Source: Oreocharis arfaki
Lineage: Eukaryota; Chordata; Aves; Passeriformes; Paramythiidae
Length of the DNA stretch: 64,000 nucleotides
Direction of reading: 5' to 3'
Assembly: GCA_013398015.1 (NCBI GenBank)
Contig: VZRR01027745.1
Coordinates: 124,001 to 188,000 of the forward strand
Shown here: in pieces, positions 56,338 through 64,000 of the stretch
Layout of the letters: each line of letters starts with the position of its first letter
Numbering within the stretch: the stretch's first letter is position 1
Position numbers and translations under genes: made by a program
The notes under the pieces: model-generated
Seen by the model: only the letters and a program-made list of their open reading frames with translations
The model's database searches: none
What the model was told of the DNA's origin: nothing

Positions 56338-58782
56338 GCACTCTTGGTACAAGTTACATGAAACCAGCCAGGTTTAAACACACTATAGACTACATGAGAA
56401 AAGGAAAGGTCAAACATAAATGTTTTACACAGGTGCACAGAGCAAAGATCTAGGATCATCCTTCATCCCAGCAGGAAAAACGAGGACTTTATTCCACAAT
56501 TTCAGTCTAGCAATAAAGCAAAACTCCACATCCTCTTGCTGTGGCTATTGCCCTCGTGCCAGGGAAGCAAAACCACTTACAACAGCCTCATCTTGGAGCT
56601 CCAGGCACGAGCATAAAAAATTCTACAAGATCCCCAGCAAGCAGTAATCCAAGTTTATTCGACTGCCACTGGGTGGGCACATTCTCTCATGCCTCCTGCA
56701 CAGGCAACAGATGCCTGGCAATCCAGTTACAGGAGAACACCGTCTATTAGTGCCACCAAATCCTCTCCAGTTTCATGCCCTGGACTCAGTCCAGGTATGC
56801 CCAGTTTAGAATATGAGATTCAATTAAATGAGTCTGTAAGTCATGCTTTAAGAAGGTTTTCTGTGAACTTTGCCTATCAGACAGGAAATACTACAGCTGT
56901 AATTATTCTGGGATACCTTATTATTTCCCACTGGACTATCAGGATCTGAAACAAGAAGTAAGAGTTGTGTCTACAAAGCACTGGTTTTTTAGCCAAGCAT
57001 GGCACCAACTGGTCACAGCTCTTGCACACAACAGAAACAAAATGTATCAGACCAACAGGTCTTGCCCTGAAACTGCTCCACATCTCATACCTACTGCAAA
57101 TAACACAGATGGGCTGTTTTTTGTAGGTTGGTCCTGGCCATTTGAGGTGTCCTTCCAAACAGGCCTTTACAGCAAATCTGTTCCAGGATTTATTCCCCTG
57201 CTGCTCAATTCCATTCGCTGGACTCATGAAAAGGTTTTAGACTCTTGATGGACAATCCCCTAAAACAGAATTTGGCAGCTTCAGTAGACACTGGAGTGTT
57301 TGGTTTTGGCCTGTGAAAAGCTTCAAACTTTGCCCTTTTCTCCTGTTTAATTTCACTAGGATATTTTGTAAGTGTCCACACGGCAAACCTCACATGGCAG
57401 AAAAAGAAGTCAGTATTTTATTCACTTTTGCCAAGCACCTTAGGTAAAAAACAAACAAACAAAACCCCACCCAAGAATAGGAGACAAACAAGGATGTCAA
57501 CTTGAAAGACCAAAATATATGAGGCAGCTACAGTGTGCGTGTATGTGTACATAAGAAGCTTTACTGTAATCACGGTATTGTAAATATTTCAAGTACCCTG
57601 ATTACAGAAGTTGACGACATGCATTCCAGTCATCACCATCTTCTTGGTACAGGAGAAAGGCATGACATTAAACAGTCCATATTAACACAGGTTTTATAGC
57701 AGTTAGGTCACCAAAGCAAGAAAACATCCTTTTTTTTTCCACAGAGACTCCAAATTTTGCCAACAAAGAGAAAAAAGGAAAAAAGTCACATACAGATGCA
57801 TAAATTTTTCTAAGGTGCTTGTTGACTTGGGGAGAGGGGTTTGTTTTTCTTAGGTTTTTGCCTTTTTTTTTTTTAATAATCAAAAGGCATTCATTTTGGT
57901 TTACTCAGGAATCAGAGTTAGTAACCTGTGACCTAAGACTTACAGGATTTAAAATGGGCAAAAAGTCTTCTAAAGCTTCAGAATCTTTTCAGTACATAGC
58001 ACAAAGTATTAAATGCTATTGCCTCTGCAAGACCTGCCTGGCAACACAACTACCCACAGCCACTTCCCTATCTGAATGGGAAGTTAAACGCTACAGAGGA
58101 AATTGGTGGGGTTTCAAGAAGAAAGCTTTTAACATTCCCCTTTCCCTTATAGAGTGGTTCTGGTTCACATACTCCTCTTCTGCAGTGCCAAGGAACCAGA
58201 AACAGGTACACTTAAACAGGGGATGCTGTTCTGTCAGAAACTAACCAGCAGCATGTCTTGTATTTACCATTCAATAGCAAACACCCAGGCTTTTTCTATT
58301 TCCACTTCTACAGTAAAGTTTAGAAGCACCTGCTGATCTTGAGAAGATGTTTGTAGGATACTACAGTCCTACTGTGTACAAACACCTTGCCTATATGTAC
58401 CTTTTTTGTTCTGGTGGTTTCTTTGAAGAGAAATTAGACCTGTGACAAAGACTTCTGCAGTGCTGCAGATACACAAACATGAATAAATAACTAACTATCC
58501 TCTCTGGCCCATTTATCATAGCAGTTCTCACTACTGAAGGTCAACACTTCTTTCTCCTTTGAATTACTTAAATTTATAGATGCTGAAGCAGAGAACAAAA
58601 GGAATTCAAACTCCTCTTGTGACTTTTCCCTAGCTTCAAGCAACATCCTTTCTGACTGTTGTTGTATACTGAACGGGTAATAAATTCTGCCTGTTGCTTT
58701 CTCAGCCTCCTACAACACAGAATATTTCAGAGCTAAAGCTTAGTAGGTACTCATCAAGAAATATGATTTTTGCATGTCCAGA

Positions 58783-58809
58783 AGGTGGGGGGAGAGGGGT
58801 GGGGGGCGG
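58783..58809 (+). repeat. G-rich tract, possible G-quadruplex
   Basis: The order is GG, T, G6, AGA, G4, T, G6, C, GG. It does not meet the strict four-run G3 rule but is compatible with a bulged or two-tetrad quadruplex. Confidence 0.6.
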
Positions 58810-61011
58810 AATCAACAAAAAGGACAAGAAAACCCCAACACACTGCTTTCAACAAGGACTCCAGCAGTTAAGTAGTTGTCATGTATTATTCCCATGTTTA
58901 TAGATTATTATTTATAAATGCTCTTTTCGACTTTTTTTAAAAGGTAGTTTTTCTAGAAGACTGATGCACAGGAGGGAAAAAAACCACTTTGAAAGAAACT
59001 GTTTTCACCACAATAATCCATGCTACTGGATTAACATAAAATCAACCAAAAATAATTCACTTCGTAGTTAAAATACAGTTCTGAAAGGAATTCGTAGCAT
59101 TCTCTGGCTAGATAGGCAATCTAATCTCACCATTGAGTCAGCTGCTCTACACATTAGAAAAAGTATTATTATTGCCACCAGTTATCTTTGAATAAAGATA
59201 AAACCCGCATTTTTTAAGAGAAAAAATGTTTCTGCTGAACCTTTAGGGAGGCAGTTGAAATCTGGCCCTGCATCAAGGCTCAGACAGAATCCACTGCCCT
59301 CCCACAGCACTTTAGTTTTTGAGAATCATGATAGGACCAGGGTTTAGTTTTGCCAGTTTTGTTATAGTAAAGCTTCTTTTTTGCCTGAAGTCTTATAAAA
59401 CCATAGTAATTTGTTAGTATTTGCTGATAAAATTATTTATTAGAAGCAGCTTGCATTATCTGTTCAGATAAAGTAAGGCACAAACTGAAGTCACTTTTAA
59501 TCTTGTTCAACACAACAGAGCATCAGGATACAGTAGATTTACAACAACAAATCCTAGCACCACATATCTCCCATTAGAAATAAATACACATTTTAAAATC
59601 TACACATTAACCTCTCCTCTATGGTCAAATATCTTCTCATTAATATAATCCATAGAAACAACTTCTTCTGGGGACTTAGGATGCTGAGAGGTACCCACTG
59701 TGCTAAAAAAGCCATCTCTTTCATGGCTGTAGCTGAGCAGGAGATGATGACATGAGCATTTCAAGAGAAATGTCCCACAGCACAACTAGACAGATATCCC
59801 TGGAACAGCCATCCATGCTTCAGGTAGGTGAACACTAACAGCACTAACAGCACCTGCAGCTTGTTGGGCTTTCCCATCTGCTCTTCATTTCCATGTATTC
59901 AAAGCACCTCTTCAGCTCTTTTGTTGAGTTTAGCTGCCAGGAACATCTTTCCAGGCCATGATATCTATGCTAAACTGGTCTCTCTCTCTTTAAGTATATT
60001 TGAGGAAAATCTTTAACAATCTACTTGCCTTTTGGCAACCAGTAAGTTCTCCAGGACTACATTTTTCTAATTACAGACAATTAAGTCAAACACTACTAAA
60101 TTAAGTCAAAGGCACTAGCAAGCCCTCTCCCCAGTTATTGTTCAGTGTGTTGAAAAGACAGTAAATGCATTTGACCTTCTTTCATATGTTGCCCTAGATT
60201 TTAATTTATATTATGATTAATACTATACCAAGGCAATTCATGCTTTAAATTACAGTATCTGTCTATCTTTTTCCTCAAATGTATCTAGTCAACTGAGCAA
60301 CTCTGGAAGCTACACTTTCTAAGCAAAAAAATTACTTCCATTATCCAGATCAATTATCCACGAAGGTGATGCCACCTACAGAACTTGCTCAAAACTTCTA
60401 GTATGGTTGCTCTACCAACTTTCCTGAAGCAGTCAGCATAATTTTGTCATGCTCTGAAACTTTGCCAATGCTTATTTTCATTTTCTGTTACCCACATCAA
60501 GAGACTCCCTTATCTCAGGTTTGATTTTACTTTTACAGATGCAAGATTCACGTATTTCCTAGTCAGGTTTAAAGGGCAACATTCACCTTCATTAAGAAAC
60601 AAATAAGTATGACAAAGCAGCAAAGAAAAAAAATGTCAGATAGTGTCAGAGCTGAAAGACAATTACTATCACTCTCAATTTCAATCATCATGGCACTATG
60701 GAAAAATCAGATGAACCAAGGACTAGGGAAAGATAACTACTTCCTTCCAGTAATTAGAAATCGGACCTTTTTCTGATGGTCATATTAGAAGCACTGGCAG
60801 TAACTGTGAAAGATTTATATAAAAGCTTTCTTTCCTTTTTTCTTCCAGTTGCCCAAAGCGAAGTACAGTGGTCATACTATCTGTCCTGCTTTCAAGCTAC
60901 ACCAAACTCCAGAGCTGCACATGCTAAGGAGATTCTGAAACTTGTCAAGAGTGATCTGTGCAACTACTTCGCCAGCACCACTGCTAGCTACACATGGATG
61001 CATCAACTCAA

Positions 61012-61058
61012 ATAAATATATAAGTATATAAATACATATATATACACACATATATTTA
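61012..61058. repeat. AT-rich simple repeat (TA/TACA)n
   Basis: Degenerate alternating TA with ACACA interruptions, about 47 bp. Confidence 0.8.
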
Positions 61059-61257
61059 TCTTCCCAATGCAATGTATCTTGCTGCTATGCCAAGATAATT
61101 ATTGTGGTGGACCCTCAATCACACAAAGCATTCTTCCTTATTAGCAAATTTAACTTTTCATTTTTAAAGGGACATTTCTGTATTTCATGTTTGGTCAAAA
61201 GGTCTCCAAATCGATCAAGTGTTTTAATTATCCATTTAAGAGAGCTGAGTAAAAGGT

Positions 61258-61826
61258 GATCACAGAAGGGCTGAGGTTGAAAGGGGACCCCTGTTGGTCA
61301 GCTGCTCCAACCAACACCTGTGCTCAAGCAGGGCCACCTAGAGCCAGCTGCACAGGGCCCCATCAAGATGGCTTTTGAAAGACTCCAAGGATGGAGACTC
61401 CACAACCTCCCTGGGCAACCCATGCTTGTGTTCGAAAAGAAGAAATTCCACTTACTGTGAGAGCTGTCAATTAGTGCCTGTCCTGCCCTGTCATTGGGCA
61501 CTGCTGACAAGAGCTTGGCTGCCCCTTCTCCATTTCCTACAGCCAGCTTTTATACACACAGGTAAGGCCCCTCTGAGCCTTGTCTTCTCCACAGTCACTG
61601 GCCCCAGCTCTCTTGGATTTCCTCATATGAAAGACGCCCCAGTACCAGGGCCGTCTCAGTGCACCAGCACTCAACTTTTTCCAGTATGTCCATGTTTTTC
61701 CCATACTGGGGAGACCAGAACTGAATCCAGCACTTCAGGTATGGCCTCACCAGTGCCAAGGAGAGGATTCACCTCTATCAACCTGCCGGCAACAATTCTC
61801 CTTATGTAGCCCAGAAGGCTGTTGGG
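61258..61826 (-). mobile_element. CR1 LINE, 5'-truncated, about 0.57 kb, older subfamily
   Basis: The 3' end is at the left (complement of the 'ctgtgatcac' tail). It is followed by the complements of 'ccctgcttgagcac', 'gtggagtctccatccttgg' and 'gctggattcagttctggtc', and near the right end by 'caacagccttctgggctac'. The divergence is visibly higher than in the copy at 50100. About 480 bp to its right lies an oppositely oriented CR1 piece at 62311, so the two could pair in the PPP3CA pre-mRNA. Confidence 0.9.
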
Positions 61827-62310
61827 AAATTCTCTAAGATGACCTATAAAAACCTCTGTCTCCATAAATCAAGGGATGAAGGCAAAGAGTCTAACCCACT
61901 TTCAGAAGCTATAGCAACTGTATTATAACCAAAAAGATATCTGCAGAGTAACTTTCTGATGGGCAGTACTTCTGAGATTAGCCAAGGTTATACAAATACC
62001 CTACAGCAAAATATTGTCTGTTACAACAGGATAAAAGATGTGAGGTTAATAGTGTACAGAAAATTCACATGCATTTAAGACTTCTGTTAATGACAGTGAT
62101 ATCACTCATCTTCTCTGTGGTAAACAAACAGTATTTATATGTGAGGTAAGTGTCACCTGAGATTCAGAGCTCGAGGGAAGGAACAGTATCTTGTTAAAAG
62201 GATAAAAGTATGCTATTCCCTAATGTACAAGCTCTCTGTATGTATAAATTAACTTTCATATACTTTCACATGTCACACAGAAACTGTGAGACATAGAACA
62301 ATTGCTAAGA

Positions 62311-62446
62311 GCCCAGCAAAGTGCCACAAAGATGACTTAAGGTACCCAGGAATCCCTCCTATGATGAAAGGCTGAGAGAGCTGGAGCTGGACCAGATGAC
62401 CTCCAGAGGTCCCTCCCAGCCTTAATTATTCTGGGTTTCTGTGAAG
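62311..62446 (+). mobile_element. CR1 LINE remnant with internal deletion
   Basis: Two non-adjacent CR1 blocks are fused. The first is the ORF2-region block 'agcaaagtgccacaaagatga' (in pieces) through 'gatgaaaggctgagagagct', ending near 62384. It is followed directly by the 3'-terminal block 'ctggaccagatgacctccag' and a tail 'attattctgggtttctgtg'. The several hundred bases that normally separate them are missing. It lies antisense to PPP3CA. Confidence 0.85.
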
Positions 62447-62569
62447 CTGTCAGAGCTTGTGCTTTTTCATTGAGAGTGACTGAGAAAGGTACTTTGACAC
62501 ATCATTCATAAAAATTACAGATACACTATTTCTCCAGTGAAGCAGAAAGCAGAGGATTAATTGATAAAG

Positions 62570-62605
62570 GGAAAAAAAAAAAACAAAACCAAAAACAAAT
62601 CAAAC
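62570..62605. repeat. A-rich low-complexity tract
   Basis: A12 followed by CAAAACC/CAAA-like units. It resembles a decayed A-rich tail, but no AATAAA upstream or direct repeat was found, so it is annotated only as low complexity. Confidence 0.75.
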
Positions 62606-64000
62606 CATACTTGACGAGGTAGTCAACAGCCCAGAAGCTAAAACTGATCTCTCAACTGCAATGAATGCAGGTTCTTCCCCTTTTGTAGTACAAGTATGGG
62701 ATTTTTTTGAGTTCACTTCTTTCCTCCAACTACCAAAAGTAACCTTATCTCATGATGCTCAAAATACAGCATCCTAAAGTCATTTTCCCCTCCTTGTTAC
62801 TGATAACATAAGGACAGATCAAAAGTTGTTACGGTTAACAGAATCTATAAGCACTTTACTCAGCAAACCTTTTTTTAAAAAAAGATGCAGAAAGTTCATT
62901 CTCTGATAGTCTAAACCAAACTTAGGAGTATACAGACAGAGTATACGACTAACTAAAAATTTCACCAACTGCCTTTGCCAGTTCTCTGCTTGTTGAGAGT
63001 CAAGTTCCCCCACAGCTATCACCCAGCTTCCTGCCCTGCTGCACAGGCACCTCCAGGTTACTCACCTGAGCCAACAGGGCTTGTGAGGCAAAACAGTCTC
63101 AAAACAGCTCTCTGCTTTGGATTTCTAAGCTACCTGAGATCTAAATTCCCTTAGTAACACTTCACCGCACTGAACACACTCACCCTTGCCCACTGTGCTC
63201 TTCATTTCCTCTTCCCGAACTCCCCATCTGCAGTCCCAGTACACCACATTATGCCATTAGGCTCCCCTCTAGTAATCACAGACACCACCACTTCTGTGAC
63301 ACAGGATAGCAGGTCTCTCAGGGAAGTAAATAATGCTCCCACATCTATCTGGTATGTACCTCTTTAGTACCACCTGGGTGACTTTAAGAGTTACTCCATT
63401 ATACCCAAAAAGCAAGTTAAATAGATTTTCTTTAAGGTGACCCAAATGTGTTCATTACTCCTTTGTAAAGGGACACAGAAAGAAAATGTATACATAAGTC
63501 CTCAACTTGGTTTTCCAACAAAGGAACAACCATATGCACATACACAGAAAACATTTTAGACTACACTTCTGAAGAGAGAGCAACAGAAAGGCAAACCAGC
63601 CACCTACAAACAGACTTGGTAAATGAGAGCATCGCAAAGTAGAAAGGCACTTAGCTCACTCTTAAAACAAAGAGGTAATGCTGTAAGATATCAGATTTAA
63701 CAAAGCAGTTTAAACCAAAGAAAAACCATGCACTGAAAAAGGAAGGCCAAAATAAGAAATCCTAGGATGACAACTTGATTCACAGTTTACTCAAGTTAAT
63801 GAAAGACTCCAACTCCCACGGATTTCAGCGAGTTATGAAACAGGTCCTGCAGAGGGAAATGTTCCAAGTCACAAACAGCAATGCCGTATTTTGATACGTA
63901 ATTGCCACCACTGCCTATGAAGAAATCCCTGGTGTAAAATAGAGAACAAATACAATAATCTCGCTTTCTCATTTTAAAAATGGCATGAAAGAAACAACAA
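62606..64000. other. Intron 1 sequence at the right edge
   Basis: Nothing recognisable: no CpG island, no exon 1 of PPP3CA, no repeat family. Confidence 0.55.

Larger units (their letters stand above)
50712..61011. other. Intron 1 sequence, mostly unrecognised
   Basis: About 10 kb of AT-rich intron with only simple repeats (poly(A) at 56322, polypurine at 54287, G-rich at 58783). Open frames of 60-141 codons occur but show no homology I recognise. Confidence 0.55.

Noticed and set aside
61375..61809. 144-codon plus-strand open frame
   Set aside because: It is the antisense reading of a minus-strand CR1 element.
62570..62605. A-rich tract as the tail of another retrocopy
   Set aside because: No AATAAA at the expected distance and no flanking direct repeat found.

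Overview
The window is vertebrate nuclear DNA from a bird. It is AT-rich and gene-poor, and it carries 5'-truncated CR1 LINE copies whose 3' ends show the CR1-type short tail (ATTCTATG-like) instead of poly(A). It also holds a solo LTR of a type that is widespread in bird genomes. The bird assignment rests on these repeats. The one coding segment is too conserved to place the species.

Only one protein-coding segment can be supported: a single internal exon on the minus strand at 2094..2294. It encodes residues 20-86 (human numbering) of the calcineurin A alpha catalytic subunit, PPP3CA. The exon is exactly 201 nt, has a good polypyrimidine tract plus AG acceptor and a GT donor, and keeps the expected phase (1/1). 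Because the gene runs right to left, 1..2093 is part of intron 2 and 2295..64000 is part of the very long intron 1. Neither exon 1 (start codon, promoter CpG island) nor exon 3 (the GDIHGQ metal-binding motif) lies in the window.

The introns hold ten recognisable CR1 pieces: minus strand at 941, 10380, 25295, 32872, 46150, 50100 and 61258; plus strand at 33677, 37770 and 62311. There is a solo LTR at 31708..32302 in the sense of the host gene, a possible scrap of a second LTR family at 8396, and several simple repeats. One 345-bp segment (38598..38942) ends in an AATAAA signal and an A-rich tail and is flanked by identical 20-bp direct repeats, so it looks like a poly(A)-type retrocopy. Two perfect short-loop hairpins (20-bp stem at 9137, 17-bp stem at 11536) are far too good for chance in a window this size. 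Two CpG-dense spots (37146..37245 and 40070..40290) stand out from the AT-rich intron and are the best candidates for intronic regulatory elements or an alternative or antisense promoter.

No RNA gene, CRISPR array, operon or second protein-coding gene is supported. The longer open frames elsewhere have no recognisable homology and are about what chance gives. All identifications are by eye and memory; no alignment or database search was run.
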